A stretch of 64,000 nt of DNA from the NCBI RefSeq assembly GCF_002204185.1, contig NZ_MXPU01000003.1:62001-126000 (forward strand). The letters run 5' to 3'. Below the pieces are notes generated by a model. The model saw nothing but the letters and a program-made list of their open reading frames with translations. It was not told the origin of the DNA and did no database searches. Below are positions 41,626 through 51,855 of this stretch, in pieces. The stretch comes from Rhizobium esperanzae. Its GTDB lineage: Bacteria > Pseudomonadota > Alphaproteobacteria > Rhizobiales > Rhizobiaceae. Each line of letters begins with the position of its first letter. Position 1 is the stretch's first letter. The position numbers and the translations under genes were made by a program.

Positions 41626-43029
41626 ACCCAGGCTCTGGGCTATCCTGCCGATCGGCCCCCGGGAATAAGCGACTCCCTGATAACATGCCAAGGCAGCACG
41701 AGCCCACAGAATGTAAAGTCTGGGGCTGTGCAAGAAAACGGCGATCGCAAAGACGCGATGGCTCCAAAAGCTGATCCAATAGCGCATGATGTAGACCGCC
41801 ATGCGCTGCCGAGACAGGCCATGGCTGCCGGCACGGACGCGTTTGCGCGGGCGCATACCCATACGCGGCCAGCTCAACCGGAATGCGAGGCCCTCGCGAC
41901 GCTGACGGAACCCGGCGGCCTGTGTGGCTATAACAAAGTCGGAATCGACAGAAGACAGTGCGATCCTCTTCTCAGCGATCCCCGCGTGAATCGCATCCAG
42001 AAGTGCATTTGAGCGGACGATCACCACGTTCGTTCCTCTTCCATCAGAGGAGTAGGGCTCCTTCCAGGCATCCCCGAAAGCGATGTCGGCCGTTTCTGCA
42101 ACGACGTCGTCGCAGAAATTGCAGGCGGAATTCTGGAAAAAGCCCGCACCCCAGTCCCCATCGACCAGATGCCACCAGTCTTGGGCGCACGTCTCTCCGT
42201 TTTCGAGTGTCAGCTGAGCCCGATACCAATTCGCAGGCCGATCCTGGGTTTTCTTCCGGTAGTCGAGCCGTTTAACCTTTCTGATGTCCTGCCCCATCTG
42301 CCATGCGAAGCTCTCGGCCATGCGCGCGCTTTTCATGTGGCCGCAAAACAGCCCAAGCGTGAAGGCAATTCGCTCTTTCAATACCGGGTCACCGGCACAG
42401 GCCAGTCGCACCGCCTTGATGAAACAGGGAATGCCGACCACGGCATACCGGCCCGGCGCCTCACGAATGGACTGAAGCACACCGGAAAGCTCGACAGGAT
42501 AATATCGAGATTTGGCGCCTGCCTGGAGTTCCTGCAGATTGCGCGACAGCGAATAGTGAAACAGGCGTCCTTCCGATTGCGGATCATCGCTCTCCTTGAC
42601 GTGAGCAACACAGTCGACAAGCCCCAGGCGCAGCAGTTCCGCCGCCATCCAGGTGACCATGCCACCGGAGCTGCCGTTCGAACGATATTCCCCTTCCTCG
42701 ACATGGCCGACAAAAGCGGCCTCGAAACGCCCCAGTAGAGGGTCTCGATTTTTCGCACCGGCAAAATACTCGGCCGCCAATTCGTCCTCGTCCCGGGCCA
42801 CCGGCGAAAACGGGCAAATTCGCGCAAATTCTTCATCACCGCCCTGCAACCACGTCTTCGGGCCTGCCGGTTTCATTTGCCCGTACCGGTCGAGAGCCAT
42901 GTGCACATCAGGTTGCGCTGACCTTGCGACACAGGAGCCGCAGCCGATGCAGAAACCGGAGCCTGCAATATCCTTGGGAGCAATGCCCGGCGCGAGCCGA
43001 TTCTTTTGATCGGAGCTATTGCAAGGCAT
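41599..43029 (-). CDS. FrhB-type iron-sulfur oxidoreductase (F420 hydrogenase/dehydrogenase beta subunit family)
   Basis: 476 residues. An N-terminal 4Fe-4S motif GFCIGCGSCVARS, then the FrhB/FdhB N- and C-terminal domains (SNGSSGGMVTWMAAELL, YAVVGIPCFIKAVRLAC, LGLFCGHMKSARMAESF, and the second Cys group SACNFCDDVVAETADIAFGD). Such proteins in bacterial polysaccharide clusters pair with pyruvyl transferases and likely reduce flavin or sugar intermediates; F420 is not expected here. ATG 43029 overlaps the upstream pyruvyl transferase by 14 nt. The last 100 residues are basic and partly hydrophobic. Confidence 0.85.
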   Translation of the reverse strand: MPCNSSDQKNRLAPGIAPKDIAGSGFCIGCGSCVARSAQPDVHMALDRYGQMKPAGPKTWLQGGDEEFARICPFSPVARDEDELAAEYFAGAKNRDPLLGRFEAAFVGHVEEGEYRSNGSSGGMVTWMAAELLRLGLVDCVAHVKESDDPQSEGRLFHYSLSRNLQELQAGAKSRYYPVELSGVLQSIREAPGRYAVVGIPCFIKAVRLACAGDPVLKERIAFTLGLFCGHMKSARMAESFAWQMGQDIRKVKRLDYRKKTQDRPANWYRAQLTLENGETCAQDWWHLVDGDWGAGFFQNSACNFCDDVVAETADIAFGDAWKEPYSSDGRGTNVVIVRSNALLDAIHAGIAEKRIALSSVDSDFVIATQAAGFRQRREGLAFRLSWPRMGMRPRKRVRAGSHGLSRQRMAVYIMRYWISFWSHRVFAIAVFLHSPRLYILWARAALACYQGVAYSRGPIGRIAQSLGLAGSEGRT

Positions 43030-44077
43030 GGCTGAGATAGGCGTTGGATCTATCGCGCAGGGAGGATATCCGCTGCGAAATACCCGTAGGAAGTGGATTA
43101 CCGAGGATAACATCCAGATGCGACGGGGACGTATCTTCGGTCAGCACATGATGTTCGGCTCGGACGAGCTGCGTTAGATCGCGAAGCTTGTTGGAGCGGT
43201 AATCGGAGAGGACGCATGCAAACGGCTTCTCGTTGACAAGCGAGAACACGCATCCATGAAAGAAGTTCGTCACAACAGCCTTTGCTTCGGAAATGAATAT
43301 GGCGAAGTCCTCGGGGCCGGCATCAATCCATTGCTCGTCGGCCCAATCATTCCGATAGCCGATGCTGACAAGCGGATAGTCCCGGTCTCCTGCCCACCGC
43401 CGCACTGCATCCTGAAACCACGTGGGGAAACTGTGCCCGTAGACGGCTATATAGGTTGCAGCCTCCCCGTCACCCCTGCTCGCGTTCATCGTCCGTGGAA
43501 ATTGCAGGCACGGGTCGAGAACGAGTTCGGGCTCCAGTCCCAATGTTTCGTGGATGATCCGCTCCGAATGGAGGTCCCGCACCGAAATATGAGAAAACTT
43601 TCGCAGCTTTTCCGCCCACCCCTCCAGTCGCTCCGACAATGTCAGACTTCCAAACGTCGCGGCATAGGAGACAAGCCGCCTGCATCGCAGGCCTTCGCCG
43701 TAAAAAAGCGGATACCCGCCATACCAGGGATGGCGAAGGTTCCACACCTCGTCGCTGCCGACGACAATGAGCGGATAGTCGTTCATCGCGGCCGGGTTCT
43801 CCAAGGGAAAAGGCGATGAAAGAGGTAAGCTGGCAAACGAGTGAAAGAATTTCCGGATCTTCGCTTTGTAGAGCGGGTAGTCTTCCCTTGGCGTTGCGGC
43901 AGGAAGCAGCGGTTGCAGCGCGCATTGCCATTCCGCGCGGTTCACGCGATCGGACATGTGTTCCAGGAGAACGGCTTCTACTCCCATGGACGCGAGGCCT
44001 TCGGCCAGACAGCGTGCCTGCCAATAGGAGCCATAATTTATGCAGCGATGAAAGGTAAGAATTCCGGTCTTAGACAT
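43016..44077 (-). CDS. Polysaccharide pyruvyl transferase family protein
   Basis: 353 residues. GILTFHRCINYGSYWQARCL at the N-terminus, PLIVVGSDEVWNLRHPWYG near residue 105, SVRDLHSERIIHETLG and the C-terminal TNFFHGCVFSLVNEKPFACV are the PS_pyruv_trans (CsaB/WcaK-like) motifs. These add pyruvate ketals to sugars of surface polysaccharides using PEP. Its end overlaps the FrhB-type gene by 14 nt, so the two form an operon. AGGG lies 6 nt before ATG 44077. The target polysaccharide is unknown; acidic exopolysaccharide in rhizobia is pyruvylated, but its own transferases are elsewhere. Confidence 0.88.
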   Translation of the reverse strand: MSKTGILTFHRCINYGSYWQARCLAEGLASMGVEAVLLEHMSDRVNRAEWQCALQPLLPAATPREDYPLYKAKIRKFFHSFASLPLSSPFPLENPAAMNDYPLIVVGSDEVWNLRHPWYGGYPLFYGEGLRCRRLVSYAATFGSLTLSERLEGWAEKLRKFSHISVRDLHSERIIHETLGLEPELVLDPCLQFPRTMNASRGDGEAATYIAVYGHSFPTWFQDAVRRWAGDRDYPLVSIGYRNDWADEQWIDAGPEDFAIFISEAKAVVTNFFHGCVFSLVNEKPFACVLSDYRSNKLRDLTQLVRAEHHVLTEDTSPSHLDVILGNPLPTGISQRISSLRDRSNAYLSHALQ

Positions 44078-44199
44078 CTGATCCCTGAAGCAGATCGAAT
44101 AGATCCCACTAACCGACCAGCCCCAGTTCCGTTCCCAACAAACCGAAGCTCGCCTCCTGGTCCGGGAGCAGCTTTCTTCAGCATGTCGCAATGAATCAA

Positions 44200-44226
44200 A
44201 TAACCCCCGGCTCAGCCGGGGGTTAT
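44200..44226. terminator. Strong hairpin terminator between pyruvyl transferase and ilvC
   Basis: ATAACCCCCGGC-TCA-GCCGGGGGTTAT is a 12-bp perfect stem with a 3-nt loop. It lies 58 nt after the ilvC stop on the minus strand, followed by TTGATT, and ends the ilvC transcript before the pyruvyl transferase operon. Confidence 0.8.
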
Positions 44227-44284
44227 GAGCAGTCTGGAGGCTGGAGCTTTTACCCCGACCTCCCGTTTAAGCTAGCGAAACAGC

Positions 44285-45340
<1,056 letters not shown>

Positions 45341-45354
45341 TCATTAAGGCGAAA

Positions 45355-46026
45355 TCAGCCGAGAACCGGCATCTCCGCCAGAACCTTCTCCGTGCCGTAA
45401 AGCCGGAGGAAGGCGGTCACCGCCCTCTCCGCCTGGCGCGCGGTATCCTTGAGGCCCGGTTCGCCGAGCAGCATGCGTACATGCAGGTCGGACACAACAA
45501 GGCCGTAAAGCGTGTGATAGGCTTCGTCGGCATCGGAAAAACGCAGCAGACCTGCCCTCTTGCCGGCATCGATCAGCGCCATGGCGCGCCGGTCGATCTG
45601 GCGGCGCCCGCGTTCCAGCAGCAATTTGCCGAGCTTCGAGCCGTCGCGGTTCGCCTCCGTCTTGTTGATTTGTCCGATCGCCAGTCGGTTCAGCGCCAGC
45701 GAGACGTCGCCTGCGAGCACCTCCAGCAGGTCGCGCGCGAAAATGACGACATGGTCGTGCAGGCTCGCCGCCGTCAGCCTTTCGCCGTTGCGCTCGAAAG
45801 TGCGCACCTTGCTCGCCTGATAGGCGATCATTGCCGAGAGCAGCCCGTCGCGGTCGCCGAACCACTTGTAGAGGCTCTCTTTCGAGCAATTGGCAGCGCG
45901 CGCAACACCCGAGGTCGTCAGCGCTTTCTCGCCGCCATCAACGAGCAGCCGCAGCGCCTGCTCCAGAACGGCGTTTTGGCGCGACGAAAATTCGCTCGGC
46001 TCTGCGGTATCGACGGACACGGTCAT
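45355..46026 (-). CDS. TetR family transcriptional regulator
   Basis: 223 residues. The N-terminal helix-turn-helix is QNAVLEQALRLLVDGGEKAL, TTSGVARAANCSKESLYKWF (recognition helix SKESLYKWFG). The ligand-binding C-terminal domain resembles the AefR/TetR_C-type group. ATG 46026 is chosen; GTG 46035 is an alternative. A perfect 16-bp palindrome 12 nt upstream of the start is the likely auto-operator. It lies upstream of ilvC, but nothing in the sequence shows it controls ilvC, so its target is open. Confidence 0.88.
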   Translation of the reverse strand: MTVSVDTAEPSEFSSRQNAVLEQALRLLVDGGEKALTTSGVARAANCSKESLYKWFGDRDGLLSAMIAYQASKVRTFERNGERLTAASLHDHVVIFARDLLEVLAGDVSLALNRLAIGQINKTEANRDGSKLGKLLLERGRRQIDRRAMALIDAGKRAGLLRFSDADEAYHTLYGLVVSDLHVRMLLGEPGLKDTARQAERAVTAFLRLYGTEKVLAEMPVLG

Positions 46027-46038
46027 GGCTCCCACGTA

Positions 46039-46054
46039 CGTACCGTACGGTACG
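46039..46054. promoter_or_regulatory. Perfect palindromic operator of the TetR regulator
   Basis: CGTACCGTACGGTACG is a perfect 16-bp palindrome, preceded by a further CGTA repeat (ACGTACGTACC). It lies between the tetR-like gene (minus) and a periplasmic protein gene (plus, 46208), so it may control both. Confidence 0.75.
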
Positions 46055-46207
46055 GTTCGCGGACTTTATGCGGCAATCCGATCGGGCCGTCAAGCAGGCC
46101 CGGCAGATTTTTATACGGGAAAGGCCGGTGCCGCACCAGAATTGGATAGGCGGACGCCGGATTGAGATTGCATAATGCTGCAGAATGTCATTTGCCGGGA
46201 GCCTTCC

Positions 46208-46666
46208 ATGTCGCGTCTATCTGCTGCCCTTCTCTTAGCCGGAGTGATGCTCCTGGCAACGACGCCCTTCACCGGCCGCGCCGCCGCACAGTCGGAGAAT
46301 GAGGTCTATAACCGCATCGAGGAATTGCACGGCAATGCCGCGGGCTTCGACCGGCCGCTGCGCCAGCTTGTTCTGGCCATGCGCTCCGGCGCCGCCGAGA
46401 CCATCGCCGGCCTTGCTGAATATCCGCTGAGCGTAAAGGCAGATGGCGAAACCCATGATGTCGAAAACGCCGAGGATTTCATCGAGAATTTCGACGATCT
46501 GGTGACTCCGGAGACCCGCAGCGCGGTCGGGCGCCAGCAATATGAGGATCTCTTCGTCAACAGCGAGGGCGTCATGCTCGCAAATGGCGCCGTCTGGATG
46601 GGTGCAGTCTGCGACGACAACGCCTGCGAGGAAAGCCATTGGGCGATCATCGCCATCAACAATTAG
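46208..46666 (+). CDS. Exported hypothetical protein
   Basis: 152 residues: signal peptide (SRLSAALLLAGVMLLATTPF, then TGRAAAQ) and an acidic soluble mature part of about 125 residues (YNRIEELHGNAAGFDRPLRQ, VENAEDFIENFDDLVTPETR, GVMLANGAVWMGAVCDDNAC, EESHWAIIAINN). The two nearby Cys (CDDNAC) may form a disulfide. The mature part resembles the NTF2-like/DUF4440 layout seen in exported rhizobial proteins. GGGAG lies 6 nt before ATG 46208. It is divergent from the TetR gene across the palindrome. Confidence 0.75.
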   Translation: MSRLSAALLLAGVMLLATTPFTGRAAAQSENEVYNRIEELHGNAAGFDRPLRQLVLAMRSGAAETIAGLAEYPLSVKADGETHDVENAEDFIENFDDLVTPETRSAVGRQQYEDLFVNSEGVMLANGAVWMGAVCDDNACEESHWAIIAINN

Positions 46667-46694
46667 CCCCGACGCGCTTGTGGCGCAGCAGTAT

Positions 46695-48326
46695 TCAGCC
46701 ATCGCTGCGAAGCTTGCGCGCCAGCGTCTGAAGCTCCTTGAAGGCTTCGTAGCGCTTGCGGTGGAGATCCGAAATCTCACCCTCAGACGGCTTAAAGCGT
46801 GTTTCCACCCTGGTGAGCTCGCTCATCGCCGCGCGCACATCGGCGAATTGCCGGCCGGCGACGGCCCCGAGGATGGCCGCCCCGAGCAGCACCGGTTCCT
46901 CGGCCTTCGTCGCGACCACCGGCTTGCCGCTCGCATCGGCAAGCACCTGGCGGACGAAATCATGCTGGCCGGCGCCACCGCTGATGACGATGTTTTCGAC
47001 GGTGACGCCCGCCTCGGCCTGCGTTTCGATGATCTGTCTGAGGCCGTAGCCGATGCCGCAAAGCCCGGCGACGTACAGCGAGACGAGGCTGTCGACATCC
47101 CGCTCCATGCCGAGACCGGCGATAACAGCCCGGGCATGCGGATCGGCAAAGGGCGCGCGGTTGCCGAGGAATTCGGGAACGACATGCAGCCCGGCCGCCA
47201 GCCTGACGGCATCGGAGGCACGGCCCGCCTTGCCGGCGGCCATGTCGGCAAGCAGGACCGGCAGCGCAACGCCGGCGCTCCTGGCGAGCTCCTTCGCCTC
47301 TCCGGCCGCCGGATGAAAGGAGAGAAGGTGGTCGATCGCCGCGCCGGCGGCACTTTGGCCACCCTCGTTCAGCCAGAGCCCCGGCACCATCGCCGAATAG
47401 TAAGGTCCCCAGACGCCGGAAACGAAAGACGGTTCCGCCGTCGAGGTCATCGTGCAGGAGGACGTCCCGAAGACATAGGCAAGATTGGCCTGCGGATCGG
47501 CGCCGACGGTGCCGACGCCGCCGGCATGGGCATCGATCAGCCCGGCCGCGACGGCCGTGCCCGGTACCAGGCCGAGCTCTTCGGCCGCAGCCGCGTTCAG
47601 TCCCTCGCCAAGCGCCGAACCCGGCTCGACGATGGAGGTGCCGATGCGGGCAAAGCCTTCGTCTGCCAGCACGCCAAGGCCGATCTGATGGAAATAGCTG
47701 CCGTCCCAGCGCTTCTCATGGGCGAGATAGGTCCACTTGCAGGTGACCGTGCAGGTCGAGCGCGAGAGGTCGCCGGTCGCCCGCCAGGTGAGGAAATCCG
47801 CAAGGTCGAAGAATTGCCAGGCGGCGTCGAACACCTGGGGGCGGTTGTCCCTGAGCCAGAGAAGCTTGGGGGTTTCCATCTCGGGCGAGATGCGGCCGCC
47901 GACATAGCGCAGCACATCATGCCCGAAGGCGTTGATGCGCTCCGCCTGCGGGACGGCACGGTGGTCCATCCACACGATGATGTCCCGTTCCGGGTCTTCC
48001 GAAGGCCCGACGGGCAGCGGCTTGCCGCCTTTGCCGAGAACGACGAGCGAGCAGGTGGCGTCGAAGCCCAGTCCGACCACCGAAGCCGGGTCGACGCCGG
48101 CTGCGGCAACCGTCTCCCGCACAGCGGCGCAAACGGCGCGCCAGATCTCGCTGCTCGATTGCTCGACGATGGAACCGGCCTCATGAAACAGGCTGATATT
48201 GCGCTTGGCGGAGGTCAGCATGCTGCCGGCCATATCGAACAGGCCCGCCCGGGCGCTGCCGGTGCCGACATCGACGCCGATGACATATCTGGCATCCGCC
48301 TCCGGTGTGTGGAATGTGTCGCTCAT
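46695..48326 (-). CDS. FGGY family carbohydrate kinase (ribulokinase-like)
   Basis: 543 residues with both FGGY lobes: ATP/phosphate motif YVIGVDVGTGSARAGLFD, GFDATCSLVVL, IIVWMDHRAVPQAERIN, and C-terminal NIVISGGAGQHDFVRQVLAD. The length and the DAHAGGVGTVG segment match the YDR109C/AraB-like group (D-ribulose, L-ribulose or polyol kinases). It phosphorylates a sugar or polyol that the neighbouring Ugp-like importer presumably brings in. ATG 48326 has GAGAG 4-6 nt upstream. It lies 150 nt after the HAD gene, last of the operon on this strand. Confidence 0.9.
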   Translation of the reverse strand: MSDTFHTPEADARYVIGVDVGTGSARAGLFDMAGSMLTSAKRNISLFHEAGSIVEQSSSEIWRAVCAAVRETVAAAGVDPASVVGLGFDATCSLVVLGKGGKPLPVGPSEDPERDIIVWMDHRAVPQAERINAFGHDVLRYVGGRISPEMETPKLLWLRDNRPQVFDAAWQFFDLADFLTWRATGDLSRSTCTVTCKWTYLAHEKRWDGSYFHQIGLGVLADEGFARIGTSIVEPGSALGEGLNAAAAEELGLVPGTAVAAGLIDAHAGGVGTVGADPQANLAYVFGTSSCTMTSTAEPSFVSGVWGPYYSAMVPGLWLNEGGQSAAGAAIDHLLSFHPAAGEAKELARSAGVALPVLLADMAAGKAGRASDAVRLAAGLHVVPEFLGNRAPFADPHARAVIAGLGMERDVDSLVSLYVAGLCGIGYGLRQIIETQAEAGVTVENIVISGGAGQHDFVRQVLADASGKPVVATKAEEPVLLGAAILGAVAGRQFADVRAAMSELTRVETRFKPSEGEISDLHRKRYEAFKELQTLARKLRSDG

Positions 48327-48477
48327 GGTCTCTCGCTTCAGATCGCCTGCGATCGGGTTGATGGGCAGTTTCAGCCGGATTTCAAACTCTATGTCCGGAA
48401 AGATCGCCTCCAGGGAGGCTGACATTACGCAGTCGCGGCGCCATGGCAAGGGAGGCCAACGCGCTGGGCAGATGCCG

Positions 48478-49194
48478 TCACAGCCTCCTCCCGACATTTT
48501 CGAGAATGGCGGTGAGCTCCCCCGCCCCTGTCGCAACGGCGGCCGCTCCGGCGGCGTCGAGCACCGCGCGGCGGCCGGGCCTCGGATCGGCCGGATCAAC
48601 GAATCCGATGGCCGTCATGCCTGCGGCGATTGCCGACGCCACGCCATGGACACTGTCGTCGATCATGACTGACTTGCCCGGACGGGCCCGGAAGCGCTCG
48701 GCGCAATGCAACAGCAGGTCGGGTGCCGGCTTCGGCCGCGAGACAGCTTCGGCGCTGAACACGTCCTCGGCGAAGGCGCTCCAGAGATCGAGCTTGCCGA
48801 GGCTGTTGCGCAGCCGCCGCATCGTGCTGTTCGAGGCGACGCATTTCGGACGGTCGAGGTTGTTGACGACCTCGGCAATGCCGGCAATCGGCTTCAGCGA
48901 ACGGGCGAACTCCTGGAACAGATGGAGATGCCACCTCTCGAACAGCGCCTCGACATCGCTGATTGCGTATTCGCGCCGGCACATCTCAGCGATGACGCTT
49001 TCCGAATTGCCGGTGAATTTGACATGAGCCTCCGCCGCGCTGATCGCAATACCGGCGCCTTGCAGCGTTTCCGCGAGCGTGCGGCTGGCGATCGGCTCGC
49101 TGTCGATCAGCACGCCGTCGCAATCGAAGATCACGAGGTCGATGCTGTCCATGGCGCCTCGCGTGCCGGGATGATCGATGCGGCTATCGAGCAT
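48478..49194 (-). CDS. HAD superfamily phosphatase
   Basis: 238 residues, subfamily I HAD. Motif I VIFDCDGVLIDSEP (nucleophile Asp), motif II ASNS, motif III KPAPDLLL and motif IV MIDDSVHGVASAIAAGM. Similar to phosphoglycolate or sugar-phosphate phosphatases of the GPH/beta-phosphoglucomutase group. GGAGGTGA lies 4-6 nt before ATG 49194, right after the glycerophosphodiesterase stop. Its place between importer, diesterase and kinase suggests a sugar- or polyol-phosphate substrate. Confidence 0.88.
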   Translation of the reverse strand: MLDSRIDHPGTRGAMDSIDLVIFDCDGVLIDSEPIASRTLAETLQGAGIAISAAEAHVKFTGNSESVIAEMCRREYAISDVEALFERWHLHLFQEFARSLKPIAGIAEVVNNLDRPKCVASNSTMRRLRNSLGKLDLWSAFAEDVFSAEAVSRPKPAPDLLLHCAERFRARPGKSVMIDDSVHGVASAIAAGMTAIGFVDPADPRPGRRAVLDAAGAAAVATGAGELTAILENVGRRL

Positions 49195-49197
49195 GCC

Positions 49198-49953
49198 TCA
49201 CCTCCGCGCCTGCAGGGCGAGATCCGGCCGGTCCGTGGTGATCTGCCGGATCGGTTTGGCAAGCCAGTATTCGAGATCGCTCATTTCGTTGGGAACCCAG
49301 GCGCCGAGCCGGTCGAGCGGCACGAGTTGGGTGATCTCGTCCCACTTCGCCTGGAGCAGCGATTTTTCGATTGCGATAATATCCGAGCACTGCTTTATCA
49401 GGCAGAGGCCGCTCGCAAGGCCGGGGCGCTCGGCCGACTTGGCGTCGAAGGACGACAGGGTGCGAATTCCGGGAGCGGCCCTGCGAATATCGGCAAGCAC
49501 GTCGGGATGAAAGCTCGTCAGGATCGAGCGCTCCTTTAGACCAAGCCGCTCGACGGCGGCGAACGCCTTGGCGGCCAGGCCCTCGTAAGGCGTGCCATCG
49601 GCATGGGTCTTCAGTTCGATATGAAGCTCGAGCGGCGTGGCCGTGAAGATGGCAAGGACCTCTTCCAGCGTCGGGATCGCCTCCCCGTCGCTGTCCTTGA
49701 GACGGATTTCACGATGTTTTCCGGGTTCGATATCTGCGACCAGGCCGCGCGCATCCGTCGTGCGCTCCAGCGTCGGGTCGTGAATGACGAGCATTTCGTC
49801 CGAGCGCGTCAGGTGGATGTCGAATTCCACGCCATCGACCGGCATTTGCGCAAGTTTGCGGAAGCCCGAAAGACTGTTCTCAGGCCAGAGATTGCGGCCA
49901 CCACGGTGGCCGATGATATGCACCATCGTCTGAATATCCTTAAGATTCGGCAT
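49198..49953 (-). CDS. Glycerophosphodiester phosphodiesterase (UgpQ-like)
   Basis: 251 residues. Catalytic GDPD motifs: HIIGHRGGRNLWPENSLSGF (His, Arg, Glu-Asn), VEFDIHLTRSDEMLVIHDPT (metal Glu/Asp and second His) and LHIELKTHADG. No signal peptide, so it is cytoplasmic and acts on imported glycerophosphodiesters, freeing sn-glycerol-3-phosphate. Its start abuts the permease stop (49954), so it is in the ABC operon, as ugpQ is in E. coli ugpBAECQ. Confidence 0.92.
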   Translation of the reverse strand: MPNLKDIQTMVHIIGHRGGRNLWPENSLSGFRKLAQMPVDGVEFDIHLTRSDEMLVIHDPTLERTTDARGLVADIEPGKHREIRLKDSDGEAIPTLEEVLAIFTATPLELHIELKTHADGTPYEGLAAKAFAAVERLGLKERSILTSFHPDVLADIRRAAPGIRTLSSFDAKSAERPGLASGLCLIKQCSDIIAIEKSLLQAKWDEITQLVPLDRLGAWVPNEMSDLEYWLAKPIRQITTDRPDLALQARR

Positions 49954-50874
49954 CTACTTTCCGGAGTCCACCAGCCCCTTGGTGAACCAGCGTTGCATGA
50001 AGAGGATGACGGCTGCCGGCGGAAGCATGACGAGCAGCGCAGCACTCATCGCGATGTTCCAGGCAGGCGCGGAGTCCGAAACGGGAACGAGCTGCTTCAG
50101 GCCGAGGACAGCGGTCCCCATCTCCTTGTCCGTCGTGAAGAGCAGCGGCCACAAATACTGATTCCAGCCATAGAGGAACAGGATGATCGACAGGGCCGCG
50201 ATGTTGGCGCTCGACAGCGGAAGAAGGATATCCTTGAAGAATTTCAGGGGACCGGCGCCATCGAGCTTGGCCGCCTCGCAAAGCTCGTCGGGAACGGTGA
50301 GGAAGAACTGCCGGAACAGGAAGGTTGCCGAGGCGGAGGCGATCAGCGGCAGGATCAGCCCGGCATAGCTGTTGACCATGTTCCATTTTAATGAGGCTTC
50401 AATGCTGTAGCCCGTCAGCCCTTCGACGACACCGGAAAGGCCGATCACCCCGGCCAGCCAACGGACCGGCCCGGCAGCATCGGCGACCGCCTCATAGGTC
50501 GGGATGATGCGGACCTCGACCGGAAGCATCAGCGACACGAAGATGAGCCAGAAGGCCGTCATGCGAAACGGGAAGCGGAAATAGGTCACCCCGAATGCGG
50601 CAATCAGCGAGATCGCTAGCTTGCCGATGACGATGCCGGCGGTGACAATGATCGAATTCAGGAACAGCTGCGAGAACTCGCCCTGTTGCCAGGCGGACGC
50701 CAGGTTTTCCAGAAAATGCGACCCCGGCACCACCGGGAACGGCGCCTGCTGAACCTCCTGCAAGGTGAGCGAGCCGGCGACGAAGGCGAAGTAGAGAGGC
50801 AGGCAGACGAAGACCGCGCCGACGAGCAAGATCGCGTGGCAGAAGATCGAAAGACCGAGATGGCGTTCGGGCAT
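49954..50874 (-). CDS. ABC transporter permease (UgpE/MalG-like)
   Basis: 306 residues, six membrane segments of the BPD_transp_1 type. The EAA loop lies at DELCEAAKLDGAGPLKFFKD, and PVEVRIIPTYEAVADAAGPV sits in the periplasmic loop region. An inserted segment (VIGLSGVVEGLTGYSIEASL) near the third helix is larger than usual for this family. It pairs with the UgpA-like permease encoded 2 nt upstream. Substrate class: glycerol-3-phosphate, its diesters or oligosaccharides. Confidence 0.92.
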   Translation of the reverse strand: MPERHLGLSIFCHAILLVGAVFVCLPLYFAFVAGSLTLQEVQQAPFPVVPGSHFLENLASAWQQGEFSQLFLNSIIVTAGIVIGKLAISLIAAFGVTYFRFPFRMTAFWLIFVSLMLPVEVRIIPTYEAVADAAGPVRWLAGVIGLSGVVEGLTGYSIEASLKWNMVNSYAGLILPLIASASATFLFRQFFLTVPDELCEAAKLDGAGPLKFFKDILLPLSSANIAALSIILFLYGWNQYLWPLLFTTDKEMGTAVLGLKQLVPVSDSAPAWNIAMSAALLVMLPPAAVILFMQRWFTKGLVDSGK

Positions 50875-50876
50875 GG

Positions 50877-51842
50877 CTACACCTGGTAATTGACCTTGCG
50901 CTCGAGGGCGCGGAATTGAACGATGGTGAACAGGATGGCGATCAGCATTAAAAGCACGGACTGGGCGGCCGACGAGCCGAGATCCAGTTGCACGAAGCCG
51001 TCCTGATAGACCTTGTAGACCAGGCTGTTCGTCGCCCCCGCCGGGCCGCCACGCGTGACCGCGTCGATAATGCCGAAGGTTTCAAACAGGCCGTAGACGA
51101 AGTTCATCACCACGAGGAAGAAGATCGTCGGCGAGATCAGCGGAAGTGAAATCGTGAAGAAGCGTCGGACCGGTCTTGCGCCGTCGAGCTTTGCCGCTTC
51201 CAGAAGCGAGACAGGCACGGCGAGCAATGCGGCGACCAGAAAGATGTAGTCGTAGCAGACATTCTTCCAGACAGAAGCGATGGTCACCAGAAGCTGCGCA
51301 TCGAAAGGTCGCCGGTTCGGATCCCATTCGAAACCGAACCCGTGCAGAAGCTGAGCGATCGGTCCAACCGCCGGATTGAACAGGAAGGCCCAGATCACGC
51401 CCGATATAACCGGCGCGATCGCATAGGGAAGCAGGATGATGCTCTTGTAAATCCCCCTGCCTCTGATCACGAAATCGGTCGCGAAAGCAAAGAGACCGGC
51501 AAGCAGAAGCGTTGCGGCATTCTGTGCGACGGTGAACCAGAGCGTGAACAGCGCGCTGGCGCGATATTCCGGGCTTGCGAACAGATTGTAGAAATTTGTG
51601 AGCCCGACGAAAATCTGCGTGCCCCCGAAGGGATCGACCTGAACGAAGGCCAGCGATAGCGACTTGTAGGACGGTATGAAAAAGAAGAACAGGAGGATCA
51701 GCAGTTGAGGCGCAACCAGGCCGAAGGCGAGCCACGGCTTGTTGAAGTGGGCGGACTTCAATCCGGCCTCCGACGGCTGCGCGACCGAGCGGCCCGTCGA
51801 CAGAAGATCGGGGACGCGAAGGCGCCTGACGGCGCCTTCCAT
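50877..51842 (-). CDS. ABC transporter permease (UgpA/MalF-like)
   Basis: 321 residues, six membrane segments after a cytoplasmic N-terminal stretch. The EAA loop lies at VSLLEAAKLDGARPVRRFFT, and GLFETFGIIDAVTRGGPAGA is the family's conserved C-terminal loop. ATG 51842 is chosen as the first after the binding-protein stop (51856); extensions upstream overlap that gene. It forms the channel with the UgpE-like partner. Confidence 0.9.
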   Translation of the reverse strand: MEGAVRRLRVPDLLSTGRSVAQPSEAGLKSAHFNKPWLAFGLVAPQLLILLFFFFIPSYKSLSLAFVQVDPFGGTQIFVGLTNFYNLFASPEYRASALFTLWFTVAQNAATLLLAGLFAFATDFVIRGRGIYKSIILLPYAIAPVISGVIWAFLFNPAVGPIAQLLHGFGFEWDPNRRPFDAQLLVTIASVWKNVCYDYIFLVAALLAVPVSLLEAAKLDGARPVRRFFTISLPLISPTIFFLVVMNFVYGLFETFGIIDAVTRGGPAGATNSLVYKVYQDGFVQLDLGSSAAQSVLLMLIAILFTIVQFRALERKVNYQV

Positions 51843-51855
51843 CTTTCCCAAGGTC

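Noticed and set aside
46542..48422. Plus-strand frame of 626 residues
   Set aside because: Antisense to the FGGY kinase gene, which has all family motifs.
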